Source: a bacterium SCSIO 12827
Lineage (GTDB): Bacteria; Pseudomonadota; Alphaproteobacteria; Rhodospirillales; Casp-alpha2
Length of the DNA stretch: 64,000 nucleotides
Assembly (NCBI GenBank): GCA_024397995.1
Contig: CP073746.1
Location: 1,240,001 to 1,304,000 of the forward strand
Direction: 5' to 3'
Below, piece after piece: positions 48,390 to 57,561 of this stretch. The position numbers were made by a program, and so were the translations under genes. A model generated the notes under the pieces. The model had not been told where the DNA came from. It saw only the letters and a list, made by a program, of their open reading frames with translations, and did not search any database. Numbering within the stretch: the first letter of the stretch is position 1; the number at the start of each line of letters is the position of its first letter.

Positions 48390-49376
48390 ATGAGAACGCT
48401 GCCGCCCCTGAACGCGCTCCGCGCCTTTGAATCCGCTGCCCGGCACCTGTCCATGTCGCGTGCTGCGGATGAACTTCATGTAACGCCAGCGGCCATCAGC
48501 CACCAGGTCAAGGGGCTGGAGGAATACCTTGGCGTGCAGTTGTTCCATCGCCAGCAGAGGGGGCTTGCCCTGACCGAAACAGGGGCTGCCTACCTGCCCG
48601 GCCTGCGCGAAGGGTTCGCCAAACTGCAGGCGGCGACCCAGGCTTTGTACGATTCCGAATCCACGGGGCCCCTCACCGTATCCGTCACGCCGACCTTCGC
48701 CGCCAAATGGTTGGTCCATCGGCTGGAAAAGTTCACCAATCTGCACCCGGAAATTCAGGTCATGCTGGTCGCGACCTCGCTGAAGGTGCGGTTCGAGATG
48801 GGTGAGGCGGATGTCGCCGTGCGCTATGGCCCCGGCAATTATGCGGGCTGCCGCGTCGACAAGATGTTCGAGGAAGAAGTCTACGCTGTCTGCGCACCGG
48901 CGCTGATGAATGGCGATAATCCGATCCGCGAACCCCGTGATTTGCTGAATCACACGCTGTTGCATCCCGTGCAGCAGGATATCGACGACAGTTTCCCGAC
49001 CTGGGAAATGTGGCTGCGCGGCCATGGCGTGCGGACCCAGGGGCCGATCCCCGGCCCCAATATCTCGCCCCACTGGATGCTGGTCGAAGCCGCCGTCAAC
49101 GGGCAGGGCGTGGCCCTGGTCAAGGCCTCGGTCGCCGAGCGCGACCTGGAAACCGGGCGCCTGGTGCGGCCTTTTGCCGAGACCATTCCCGTCGCCCATG
49201 CTTATTGGCTGATCTCGCCCGAGGAAACCGCCGACAAGCCGAAGGTCAAGGCGTTCCGCGAATGGATCATGGCCGAAGCCCGGGAGCACGCCGAGCATCA
49301 CGCCGAGCTGGAAGCCAAACAGCAGGCGGAATGGGCGGCGGCACGCAAGCTTCAGAAAGCGGCCGGCGGCGTCTGA
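48390..49376 (+). CDS. LysR-type regulator, GcvA-like
   Basis: 328 residues. Wing-helix HTH MRTLPPLNALRAFESAARHLSMSRAADELHVTPAAISHQVKGLEE, cut here as SMSRAADELHVTPAAISHQV, typical of GcvA-type LysR. The effector domain follows with YGPGNYAGCRVDKMF. It probably controls the dehydrogenase and SHMT-like genes, which lie next on the same strand, rather than a divergent gene. The GcvA-like branch often responds to amino acids or small acids. Confidence 0.88.
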   Translation: MRTLPPLNALRAFESAARHLSMSRAADELHVTPAAISHQVKGLEEYLGVQLFHRQQRGLALTETGAAYLPGLREGFAKLQAATQALYDSESTGPLTVSVTPTFAAKWLVHRLEKFTNLHPEIQVMLVATSLKVRFEMGEADVAVRYGPGNYAGCRVDKMFEEEVYAVCAPALMNGDNPIREPRDLLNHTLLHPVQQDIDDSFPTWEMWLRGHGVRTQGPIPGPNISPHWMLVEAAVNGQGVALVKASVAERDLETGRLVRPFAETIPVAHAYWLISPEETADKPKVKAFREWIMAEAREHAEHHAELEAKQQAEWAAARKLQKAAGGV

Positions 49377-49430
49377 ACCGCGCGCGCATCGACATCCGAA
49401 GGGGGCCCTTCGACCGGAGACCGGACATCC

Positions 49431-50405
49431 ATGAAAATCACCATTCTCGACGACTATTTCGACGTTATCCGCGGTCTGCCCTGTTTTCAGAAGATCGCCG
49501 GTCATGACATCACCATCTGGAACGACCATGTCCAGGATACGGGCGCATTGGCCGAACGCCTGAAGGACACGGAAGCCTTGGTCCTGATCCGCGAGCGCAC
49601 CAAAATCCGCACACCGCTTTTGGAACGTCTTCCCAATCTGAAACTGATCAGTCAGCGCAGTGTCTGGCCGCATATCGATGTCGACACCTGCACGGCACAG
49701 GGCGTTGTCGTGTGCTCCGCCCAGCATGAAGGCACGCCGTCCTATGCCACGTCGGAGCTGACCTGGGCCCTGATCCTGGCCGCCATGCGCCAAATTCCGC
49801 AGCAGATGGCCTCGCTCCGGGCCGGCACATGGCAGATGGGCATGGGGTACTCCCTGCGCGGCAAGACGCTGGGTCTCTACGGCTATGGCCGTATTTCCCG
49901 CGCCGTCGCTGAGGTCGGCCGCGCCTTCGGCATGCGCATTTTGGTGTGGGCGCGTGAAGCGTCCCGCGAGGCCGCCCGCGCCGAGGGCTGTGATGTGGCC
50001 GCCAGCAAGGAAGATTTCTTTCGCGATTGCGACATCCTCAGCCTGCACATGCGCCTCAAGGACGCGACCAAGGGCATCGTCAGTCAGGCGGACCTGGAGC
50101 TGATGAAGCCCACGGCGCTTCTGGTCAACACGTCGCGCGCGGGCCTGATCCAGCCGGGGGCGCTGGCGGCGGCGCTCAAGGGTGGCCGCCCCGGCATGGC
50201 GGCGGTCGATGTGTTCGATCATGAGCCGGTAACCAAGGGCGCCGAGCCCCTGGTCGACATGCCCAATGTGATCTGCACGCCGCATATCGGCTACGTCACC
50301 GTCGACGAATGGGAAATTCACTTCACGGACATCTTCGACCAGATCGTGGCCTTCGACAAAGGTGCCTCCATCAACGTGGTCAACCCCGAGGTTCTGACGG
50401 GCTAG
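49431..50405 (+). CDS. D-2-hydroxyacid dehydrogenase family protein
   Basis: 324 residues. Rossmann [19 protein letters not shown], catalytic Arg in NTSRAGLIQ, Glu in [10 protein letters not shown], His in [14 protein letters not shown]. The first 100 residues contain the usual substrate-binding lobe ([18 protein letters not shown]). Similar to D-3-phosphoglycerate or hydroxypyruvate dehydrogenases, but lacks an ACT domain. It lies 54 bp after the LysR gene and 27 bp before the SHMT-like gene. Confidence 0.87.
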   Translation: MKITILDDYFDVIRGLPCFQKIAGHDITIWNDHVQDTGALAERLKDTEALVLIRERTKIRTPLLERLPNLKLISQRSVWPHIDVDTCTAQGVVVCSAQHEGTPSYATSELTWALILAAMRQIPQQMASLRAGTWQMGMGYSLRGKTLGLYGYGRISRAVAEVGRAFGMRILVWAREASREAARAEGCDVAASKEDFFRDCDILSLHMRLKDATKGIVSQADLELMKPTALLVNTSRAGLIQPGALAAALKGGRPGMAAVDVFDHEPVTKGAEPLVDMPNVICTPHIGYVTVDEWEIHFTDIFDQIVAFDKGASINVVNPEVLTG

Positions 50406-50432
50406 GGCCCACGACAGCAATAAGGAATGGCC

Positions 50433-51755
50433 ATGGCCAATCTGATATCCCGTGACTGGGTGCCGACTGACTGCGAAGCGCTGGTGCGCCGGATCGCCGA
50501 CGCCACGGCGACGGACGGGACCGACGCGGTTGCCGCCCGCATCGACACCCTGATCGCCCGCAACCGCGACATTCACGACGCCGAATGCTTCAATCTGAAC
50601 CCGGCGACCAATGTCATGAATCCCAAGGCGGAAGCGGCGCTGGCCTCCGGCCTGGGCGCGCGGCCGTCGCTCGGCTACCCGGGCGCCAAATACGAAATGG
50701 GGTTGGAAGCGATCGAGGAGATCGAAGTCATCGCCGCCGAACTGGCGGCCGAGGTGTTCCGGGCGAATTTCGCGGAAATCCGCGTCGCCTCGGGTGCCCT
50801 GGCCAATCTCTACGCCTTCATGGCGACCTGCCGGCCGGGCGACGCGATCATCGCGCCGTCGTCCGAGATCGGCGGGCACGTCACCCATCACGGGGCGGGC
50901 TGCGCCGGGCTGTTCGGATTGACGACGCACCCGGCCCCGGTCGATGCCTCGGGCTACACGGTCGATCTCGACGCCTTGCGTAAACTTGCCCGGGACGTGC
51001 GGCCGAAATTGATCACCATCGGCGGCAGCCTCAACCTGTTCCCGCACCCTGTCGCCGAGATCCGCGCCATCGCCGACGACGTCGGGGCCAAGGTATTGTT
51101 CGACGCGGCCCATCTCTGCGGCATGGTCGCGGGCGGCACCTGGCCCGACCCCCTGGCCCAGGGCGCCCATCTGATGACCATGAGCACTTACAAAAGCTTA
51201 GGGGGACCCGCGGGCGGGCTGATCGTGACCAACGACGCGGACTTGGCGGAGCGGCTGGACGCCATCGCGTTCCCGGGAATGACCGCCAACTTCGACGCGG
51301 CCAAATCAGCGGCGTTGGCCATTACCTTGCTGGATTGGCGGGAATTTGGCCGGGCTTATGCCGATGAAATGGTGGCCACCTCCAAGGCATTGGCCTCGGC
51401 CCTCGATGACGAGGGCGTGGCCCTGTTCGCCAAAGATCGGAGCTTCACCAATTCCCATCAACTCGCGGTCCTGGCGGCCCCTTATGGCGGCGGGCAGGCG
51501 GCGGCCAAGAAGCTGCGCCGGGCGGGCTTTCTCGCCTGCGGCATCGGCCTGCCCGTGGACTCGGTTGCGGGGGATTTGAACGGGCTTCGCATCGGCACGC
51601 CGGAACTGGTGCGCCGGGGCATGACCGTGGCGGACATGCCGCGCCTGGCCCGCCAGATCGCGCGGGCGCTTAACGCCAACGATCCGGACGCCCTGGCGCC
51701 GGAGGTCCGCGCGTGGCGGGAAACCTTTAACGGGATCAAGTTCATCCGATCCTGA
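50433..51755 (+). CDS. SHMT-like PLP-dependent aldolase/hydroxymethyltransferase
   Basis: 440 residues; ATG 50433 fits the AAGGA ribosome site better than ATG 50427. The PLP fold is visible: K254 in MSTYKSLGGPAGG, which binds PLP, D224 in VLFDAAHLCGMVAGG, and the active-site motif region ASGALANLYAF with SLGYPGAKYEMG. The SHMT motif normally reads T-T-H-K; here S-T-Y-K, and the N-terminal serine-binding region differs, so it may be a distinct aldolase (for example acting on methylserine or threonine). It ends the likely LysR-dehydrogenase-SHMT-like operon. Confidence 0.82.
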   Translation: MANLISRDWVPTDCEALVRRIADATATDGTDAVAARIDTLIARNRDIHDAECFNLNPATNVMNPKAEAALASGLGARPSLGYPGAKYEMGLEAIEEIEVIAAELAAEVFRANFAEIRVASGALANLYAFMATCRPGDAIIAPSSEIGGHVTHHGAGCAGLFGLTTHPAPVDASGYTVDLDALRKLARDVRPKLITIGGSLNLFPHPVAEIRAIADDVGAKVLFDAAHLCGMVAGGTWPDPLAQGAHLMTMSTYKSLGGPAGGLIVTNDADLAERLDAIAFPGMTANFDAAKSAALAITLLDWREFGRAYADEMVATSKALASALDDEGVALFAKDRSFTNSHQLAVLAAPYGGGQAAAKKLRRAGFLACGIGLPVDSVAGDLNGLRIGTPELVRRGMTVADMPRLARQIARALNANDPDALAPEVRAWRETFNGIKFIRS

Positions 51756-51765
51756 CAGGCTGGGA

Positions 51766-53550
51766 TCAGAACGGCCAGAACAGCAGGATCGCCGGCGCGG
51801 CGACCACCAGCACACCCCCCTGCAAGGGCAGGCCCAAACGCCAGTAATCACCGAAGGCATAGCCGCCGGGACCCATGACCAGGGCGTTGTTCTGATGCCC
51901 GATGGGCGTGACGAAGGCGCAGCTGGCGGCCACGGCGACGCTCATCAGCATGGGGTCGGGGTCGACGCCCAGGCGTTGCGACAGGGTGAGCGCCACGGGC
52001 CCCATGATCACGGCCGTGGCGGCGTTGTTGAGCACCGCCGAAAGGGCCATGGTCACGGCCATCAACAGGGTCAGCACGGCAAGCGGGTTGAGCGGCAGGG
52101 GGCTGTCCAAAATGCCCTGGGCGATCAGCCCCGTGGTGCCGGTGGCATCGAAGGCGTCGCCGACGGGGATCAGGGCCCCGATCAAGACGACCACGGGCCA
52201 GTCGATGCCGTCGTAGATTTCCCGCACGGGCAGGATGTTGAGCACCACCATGGCCACGGCGGCAAGGCCGAGAGCAATCGTGATCGGCATGATGTTGAAG
52301 GTCGCGAGCGCCACGGCGGCGGCGAAGATGGCGATGGCCATGCGGGCGTGGCGGTGACTGGCCTCGCCGAACTGGATGCGTTCCTGCAGGGTCAAGCAGC
52401 CCATACGGGCCATCAGATCGGGCATGTGATCACGCGGACCGTAAAATAACACCAGATCACCGGGACGGAACTTGAACTGGCCCATGCGGCCGCGAAACGC
52501 CCGGCCCTGGCGTGACACGGCCAGGATGTCCGTGTCGTAGCGCGAACGCAGGCGCAGCGACAAAAGCTCGCGCCCGATCATGCGTGACCCCGGGCGCACA
52601 ACGGCTTCGGCGAGGTCCATGTCCTCGTCGATCATGTTTTCCGACTTGGTGCCCTTCATGGTGCCGACCTTGAGGTCCATGGCCGTGGTCAGGCGGTCCA
52701 GTCCCTCGGACGAGGATTCCAGCAGAAGTTTGTCGCCGACCTTCAGCCCGTCGCCCTGCGGCAACTTGGCCATGCGCCGGCCGCGGCGGATGATGTTGAC
52801 GATCAGCACGTCGCAATCGGTCGCCAGCATGCGCAATTCGCCCCGAGTCATGCCGACGGCGTCCGTGCCTTTGACCACGGTCGCCTCTGTCACGAACTTG
52901 TCGATGCCCATGTGATCGCGGGTGGCGTCCTGCACCAGGCGGCGTGTGGGGATCAGGAACCGCGCCGAAACCGCCAGAAAAGCGACCCCGATGCCGGCAA
53001 CCAGAATGCCGACGGGCGTGAAGTCGAACATGCCGAAGGGTTCGCCCGTCACCTTGGCGCGAAAGGCGGCGATGATGATGTTGGGCGGCGTGCCCAGAAG
53101 GGTGATCAACCCACCCAGGATGGTCGCGAAGGACAGCGGCATGAGTACCCCCCCCGCGTGGTACTTGGTTTTCAGGGTCGTCTGGATCGCCGCCGGCATG
53201 AGCAGGCCCAGCGCCGCCACGTTGTTCATGACCGACGACATCAACGCCCCCAGGCCCGACAGCACGGCAATATGCCGCGCCATGCCGGTGGCCGACCGTT
53301 CAATGAGCCGGGCCAGGATTTCCGACGCCCCGGTGCGCGCGAGGGTATGGCTGAGCACCAGGATCGCGGCCACCGTGATGGTCGCCGGATGGCCGAAGCC
53401 GGAAAAGGCCTCGCGCGCGGGAACCAGTCCCAGGACGACGGAAGCCAGCAGCACGCTGAAGGCGACCACGTCGTAGCGCCAGCGGTCCCAGACGAACAAC
53501 GCCAGGGCCGCCACGATCAGTCCGACAATGGTCATCTGGTCAAGGGTCAT
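51766..53550 (-). CDS. SLC13/DASS-type transporter with two RCK_C domains
   Basis: 594 residues from ATG 53550 (GTG 53556 possible). N-terminal helices with SFATILGGLITLLGTPPNII, and a C-terminal half with AVLNNAATAVIMGPVAL and FVTPIGHQNNALVMGPGGY: the paired SNT/N-P-type motifs of divalent anion transporters. Two TrkA_C (RCK_C) domains sit in the middle (about residues 210-390). Probable substrate classes: sulfate, dicarboxylates or other oxyanions. It is convergent with the SHMT-like gene. Confidence 0.9.
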   Translation of the reverse strand: MTLDQMTIVGLIVAALALFVWDRWRYDVVAFSVLLASVVLGLVPAREAFSGFGHPATITVAAILVLSHTLARTGASEILARLIERSATGMARHIAVLSGLGALMSSVMNNVAALGLLMPAAIQTTLKTKYHAGGVLMPLSFATILGGLITLLGTPPNIIIAAFRAKVTGEPFGMFDFTPVGILVAGIGVAFLAVSARFLIPTRRLVQDATRDHMGIDKFVTEATVVKGTDAVGMTRGELRMLATDCDVLIVNIIRRGRRMAKLPQGDGLKVGDKLLLESSSEGLDRLTTAMDLKVGTMKGTKSENMIDEDMDLAEAVVRPGSRMIGRELLSLRLRSRYDTDILAVSRQGRAFRGRMGQFKFRPGDLVLFYGPRDHMPDLMARMGCLTLQERIQFGEASHRHARMAIAIFAAAVALATFNIMPITIALGLAAVAMVVLNILPVREIYDGIDWPVVVLIGALIPVGDAFDATGTTGLIAQGILDSPLPLNPLAVLTLLMAVTMALSAVLNNAATAVIMGPVALTLSQRLGVDPDPMLMSVAVAASCAFVTPIGHQNNALVMGPGGYAFGDYWRLGLPLQGGVLVVAAPAILLFWPF

Positions 53551-53653
53551 GCGCACTCACTCGGCTTTCATCGCAGGTGCCGTTTAGTGAGTGTGCGGTT
53601 CCGAAAGCCAAATTGAAAGGGGGCAATGGCGGTGCGGCCCACATGGCTGGCAC

Positions 53654-53686
53654 AAAAAAGGAGGGCGGCCCTTTTAGGGGCCGCCC
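53654..53686 (-). terminator. Terminator downstream of the 61-aa small gene
   Basis: Stem GGGCGGCCC/GGGCCGCCC (53663-53671 and 53678-53686) with a TTTTTT run on the minus strand at 53654-53659. It ends leftward transcription from 54004. Confidence 0.85.
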
Positions 53687-53818
53687 GTCAGTTTGCCTAT
53701 CTACTTCACAAGTAGGGAGATGGCGCCGTTCCGCCCCGTTTCGCCGGCAGGGGGGCTCGCCGGCGGGGGACCGAAGTCCCTGGGGCGCCGCTGGCAACCA
53801 AGCGGCACATCGGTTGTG

Positions 53819-54004
53819 TCAGCAGGGTGCGGGAACACCAGCCCGAGAGGTCCGGGCCGGGCGGTTGCCGATCGGCGAATGGCGGAACATCCGGCCGATC
53901 ACATCGCGGACGGCTTCGGCCCGAAGTTGCCGGCCCCGGCGCACGCCGGCTTCCATCTCCGCGTGACGAATGGCATTTCTCAGGTCAAGCGGTGTCATGG
54001 GCAT
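53819..54004 (-). CDS. Small protein (61 aa), related to the 48-aa protein
   Basis: ATG 54004 follows GAGGAG seven bases upstream. The protein begins MPMTPLDLRNAIRHAEMEAG and has an AVRDVIGRMF segment like the end of the 48-residue protein at 48.0-48.2 kb, plus a C-terminal Arg/Pro-rich extension. It is in a 600-bp gap between the transporter and the LysR gene and has its own terminator downstream. Function unknown. Confidence 0.65.
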   Translation of the reverse strand: MPMTPLDLRNAIRHAEMEAGVRRGRQLRAEAVRDVIGRMFRHSPIGNRPARTSRAGVPAPC

Positions 54005-54150
54005 GGTCGTTCTCCTCAAATCCGGATCAACGCGAAACGCGTCACCGACTGTTGAGCAAAACTTAACATTTGCGGATTTGATTGATAATTATGATAAACG
54101 GATTATGATTTGTGAAATTTATTCACTAAAAATTCGGTTTGGGAGACGAT

Positions 54151-55080
54151 ATGGACCGGGACAGTGAAATGGCGGTGTTTGTTCGCGCGGTAAACGGCGG
54201 CGGGTTCTCCGCTGCGGCCCGCGACTTGGGCATCACACCGTCGGCGGTGAGCAAACTGGTCGGGCGGCTTGAAGATCGTCTGGGTGCGCGGCTTCTGAAC
54301 CGCACCACACGGTCGATCAGCCTGACCGAGGAAGGCCGCACCTATTACGAACGTGCGGTGACCATCCTGGAAGAAATCGATGCGGCGGAGCTTGCCGTGC
54401 GCGAACTGCATGCGGAGCCGCGTGGGGTTCTTAAGGTCAATTCGTCAACGGCCTTTGGCCGCTATGCGGTGATCCCGCATCTGCACGAATTCATCGAGGC
54501 CTATCCCGAATTGCAGGTTCAATTCATCACCTCGGACAGCATGGTCGATCTGGTCGGGGAAGGTGTGGACGTCGGCCTGCGCATCGGCACGTTGACTGAT
54601 TCCTCGCTGATCGCGCGGCGGCTGACGGCGGTTAAACGGGTCGTTGCCGGGGCCCCCGCTTATTTCGAACGGCACGGTATTCCGCAGACGCCTGACGACC
54701 TGGTCCATCACAACTGCCTTCGCGTCAGTTTCGAGACCACGATCAACCGTTGGGAATTTAAAGGCGCCGACGGCCCCCGCATTATGGACGTCAACGGCTC
54801 GTTGGTGGTGAATGATGCGTCATTGCTGTACGACGCGGCGATCGCCGGGGTCGGCCTGATCCGCGCGGCCCAGTTCCTGACCTGGGAAGCCTTGCGCGAC
54901 GGCCGTCTGGTGCCGGTATTGCAGGAGTACGAGACCGAGGAAGGGCGCAGCGTGTTCGCCGTCTATCCCCCCGGCCGCCATCAGGCGCCCAAGGTGCGGG
55001 CATTCATCGATTGGCTGGTTGAACGGTTCGTCAAGAACCCGCCCTGGGAACAGCAAAACACAGGGGCCGGACAAGGCTAG
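54151..55080 (+). CDS. LysR-type transcriptional regulator
   Basis: 309 residues from ATG 54151 (GGGAGACGAT just before). HTH: FSAAARDLGITPSAVSKLVG, then a LysR effector domain with FITSDSMVDLVGEGVDVGLR and the CrgA/AaeR-type pattern. The 3' end overlaps a gene on the other strand by 4 bp. No target gene is adjacent on the + strand, so targets are likely elsewhere or it autoregulates. The upstream AT-rich stretch (54060-54130) contains possible sites. Confidence 0.9.
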   Translation: MDRDSEMAVFVRAVNGGGFSAAARDLGITPSAVSKLVGRLEDRLGARLLNRTTRSISLTEEGRTYYERAVTILEEIDAAELAVRELHAEPRGVLKVNSSTAFGRYAVIPHLHEFIEAYPELQVQFITSDSMVDLVGEGVDVGLRIGTLTDSSLIARRLTAVKRVVAGAPAYFERHGIPQTPDDLVHHNCLRVSFETTINRWEFKGADGPRIMDVNGSLVVNDASLLYDAAIAGVGLIRAAQFLTWEALRDGRLVPVLQEYETEEGRSVFAVYPPGRHQAPKVRAFIDWLVERFVKNPPWEQQNTGAGQG

Positions 55081-55571
55081 CCGGTCATCGCCTGCAGGTT
55101 GTCGTCGAACAGCCAATTATAGGCGCGGTCGAGATCATGGAAACCAGACACGCGATGGTCGGTGATTTTCCGGATGGTGTTTGATGCGGAGCCAAAGCTA
55201 TCAAAGCCTGCCGGAAGGTTGCGGTTCGGCGGCAGCACCAGGGCCTTGCGTTCAAGACCGGCGGAAACCGCGCGCGGAAACACATCGTTGGCAAGCCAGT
55301 CTTCGGAACAATAGAAGCTTTGCGTCAAATGGCGCATATCGGCAATCCAATAGCTGTAGGCGCCGGTTTTCAGCATTTCGCATACGTGGCTGCCGACAAG
55401 ACGAAAATTTTCCTCCGTTTCGAAGTTGCCGAACCAGAAGTCAGTAATCAGGCGTTCCTGCGGATTATGGCCGATGATCGCGAAGGGTTGCCCGCTCTTC
55501 AACCTGAAGGTACGGGCTTCCTCCACTTGTATATCTGATTTGGGATTGAGGCCGGAGGCGGACATATTCAT
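55077..55571 (-). CDS. Hypothetical soluble protein (164 aa)
   Basis: ATG 55571 preceded by CAGGAGCC. Sequence features: YSYWIADMRHLTQSFYCSEDW and KALVLPPNRNLPAGFDSFGS. The size and alternation of helices and strands suggest an SpoIIAA/STAS-like fold, but no motif decides. Convergent with the LysR gene and overlapping by 4 bp. Unknown function. Confidence 0.55.
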   Translation of the reverse strand: MNMSASGLNPKSDIQVEEARTFRLKSGQPFAIIGHNPQERLITDFWFGNFETEENFRLVGSHVCEMLKTGAYSYWIADMRHLTQSFYCSEDWLANDVFPRAVSAGLERKALVLPPNRNLPAGFDSFGSASNTIRKITDHRVSGFHDLDRAYNWLFDDNLQAMTG

Positions 55572-55765
55572 GGGATGGCTCCTGACGTTTCCCGTATCAG
55601 GTGCAATGCCCGTGCCAGCCGTAAACGCCCGGTTTCGGCGGAATATGAGGACCGTCTAACCCAATCTGACCAAGACGAACGTCATAATGACAAAAGTCAT
55701 AGTGGCGGGGCGGGTCGCATCGCCTCATCGCCATCGGTATCGAATGCATATAACGACCGATGAAA

Positions 55766-55782
55766 TATATCGGCTTGATATA
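55766..55782. promoter_or_regulatory. Inverted repeat TATATC-GGCTT-GATATA before the PadR gene
   Basis: Six-bp perfect arms with a five-base spacer, 81 bp before the PadR start at 55863. A candidate PadR autoregulation site, weak evidence; the usual PadR site is ATGT-N8-ACAT-like. Confidence 0.35.
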
Positions 55783-55862
55783 GTATAAGATTGCATATAA
55801 TTTCCGCGCCGATTTCACACTGCAAAGGACCGGGCCTGCCGTGCGGGCCCGATTTCGGAACC

Positions 55863-56402
55863 ATGGACGCTAAAATCCTTTGTCTGGGCGTGCTCGTGAT
55901 GGGCGATGCCTCGGGCTACGAAATTCGCAAGATGTTCGAAGAGGGTCCCTTCGCCCATTTTCAGGACGTCGGTTACGGATCGATCTATCCGGCGTTGTCG
56001 AAATTGTCCGAGGAAGGCCTGATCGCGGTGACCGACACCCCCGGCGAAGGTCATCCGGATAAGAAGGTCTATGCGGTGACGCCGGCCGGGCGCGAGGTGT
56101 TCCGGCAATCGTTGGCGCGGGCACCCATGCCGGACAAGGTCCGGTCCGACGCGGCGTTCTTGATGTTCTTTGCCGAATTCCTGGATCGCGATCATCTGAA
56201 CACGGTCTATGACGATTACCTCGCCTTCTATCGTGCGCGGGTCGAGATCATGCAGGGCCTGGATCCCGAGGGCGTACCCGAAGGCCGGTTGTTCGTGCGC
56301 GGCCTGGGGCTGGCGTTTTATCAGGCGGTGGTCACCTACATGACGGAAAACCGTGACCTGCTTTTGAACGCAGGGTCCGGCAAGGCCGACGCGGCGGAAT
56401 AG
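55863..56402 (+). CDS. PadR-family transcriptional regulator
   Basis: 179 residues from ATG 55863 (longer frame upstream rejected). Winged-helix part: LCLGVLVMGDASGYEIRKMF, YGSIYPALSKLSEEGLIAV and KKVYAVTPAGREVFRQSL, the PadR signature. A helical C-terminal dimerisation part follows. It precedes the RND adaptor gene by 10 bp on the same strand, so it is probably the repressor of this efflux operon. Confidence 0.92.
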   Translation: MDAKILCLGVLVMGDASGYEIRKMFEEGPFAHFQDVGYGSIYPALSKLSEEGLIAVTDTPGEGHPDKKVYAVTPAGREVFRQSLARAPMPDKVRSDAAFLMFFAEFLDRDHLNTVYDDYLAFYRARVEIMQGLDPEGVPEGRLFVRGLGLAFYQAVVTYMTENRDLLLNAGSGKADAAE

Positions 56403-56412
56403 GGATAGCTTC

Positions 56413-57561
56413 ATGAAACTGCCCATCAAACCATCGTATATCGCGGCCGTGGTCCTTGCCTTGGGGGCCATCGCGTGGATTTTCTCCGGCAATCTGGAGC
56501 AGGCGAAACGCCATTACGGCCTTACCTCCGCTGACTCCGCGGCCACCAAGACGACGGTCGAGCCTGCCCCTGCCGGCGGCGCCGAAAAAGCGCTGGCCAC
56601 GGTCCGCGTGCGGCGCATGGAAGCGTTGGAGCGGGTGCGTGAAATCACCGTGACCGGGCGCACGGATGTCATTCTTGATGCCGAGGTGACGGCCGAGACA
56701 ACGGGCCGGATCGTCGAGATCGCGGCCACCAAGGGGGCCTGGTTGGAAAAGGGCGATGTGATCCTGAAACTCGCCATGGACGACCGCGAGGCGAAATTGC
56801 GCGAAGCCGAAGCCCGTCTGGTTTACGAGCGCATCGGCTTTGAGGCCGCCAAGAAGCTGACCAAAAAGGGCTTCCAGTCCGAGGTTAAGTTGGCCCAAGA
56901 GGAATCGGAACTGGCGCAAGCCAAGGCCGAATTGGCCGCCATCAAGCTGGATGTCGAGCGCACGACCGTGCGCGCGCCCATTTCGGGTTACCTGGAAACC
57001 CTGCCCATCAACGTCGGCGACTATCTGAAATCCGGGGACAAGATCGTGGTCATGATCAACCCTGATCCTATCCGCGTCGTCGCGCAGGTGTCGGAGCGGG
57101 ATGTCCCGAACCTGAAATCGGGCGACACTGCCATCGCCCGCACGGTGCAGGGCCAGGACTTCGCGGGGGCGATCCGCTATGTCGCGCAGCGCGCCGACGA
57201 AGCGACGCGCACTTTCCGCGTCGATGCCTGGTTGGAAAACCCGGACCACGTCCTGCGCGACGGCCAGACAATGGAGGTTCAGTTCCGGGCGGGGCGGGAA
57301 AAGGCGCACAAGGTATCGGCCGCCGTGCTGACCCTGAACGACGCCGGCGAGATCGGCGTCAAATACCTGGATGAGGCCAACCGGGTCCGGTTCACCAAGG
57401 TCCGCATCATCGCCCATACGCCCGACGGCATCTGGCTAGGCGGTTTGCCCGACAGCATGACGCTGATTACCGTGGGACAGGAATTCGTCACTGAAGGCCA
57501 GCTTGTCCAGCCGGTGGACGAAGGCAGCCTGGCAATCGGCGAGGATGCCCCCGCATCATGA
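56413..57561 (+). CDS. RND efflux periplasmic adaptor (HlyD/MexA-like)
   Basis: 382 residues. An N-terminal helix (IAAVVLALGAIAWIFSG), then a lipoyl/barrel-sandwich motif split around a coiled coil (DVILDAEVTAETTGRIVEIA, and RTTVRAPISGYLETLPINVG), and a beta-barrel domain. It links the inner-membrane RND pump to an outer-membrane channel, not present here. Overlaps the permease start by 4 bp (ATGA). Confidence 0.92.
   Translation: MKLPIKPSYIAAVVLALGAIAWIFSGNLEQAKRHYGLTSADSAATKTTVEPAPAGGAEKALATVRVRRMEALERVREITVTGRTDVILDAEVTAETTGRIVEIAATKGAWLEKGDVILKLAMDDREAKLREAEARLVYERIGFEAAKKLTKKGFQSEVKLAQEESELAQAKAELAAIKLDVERTTVRAPISGYLETLPINVGDYLKSGDKIVVMINPDPIRVVAQVSERDVPNLKSGDTAIARTVQGQDFAGAIRYVAQRADEATRTFRVDAWLENPDHVLRDGQTMEVQFRAGREKAHKVSAAVLTLNDAGEIGVKYLDEANRVRFTKVRIIAHTPDGIWLGGLPDSMTLITVGQEFVTEGQLVQPVDEGSLAIGEDAPAS

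Noticed and set aside
48369-51170. 933-codon minus strand frame
   Set aside because: It spans the LysR, dehydrogenase and SHMT-like genes in antisense and has no ribosome site or domain; a reading-frame shadow.
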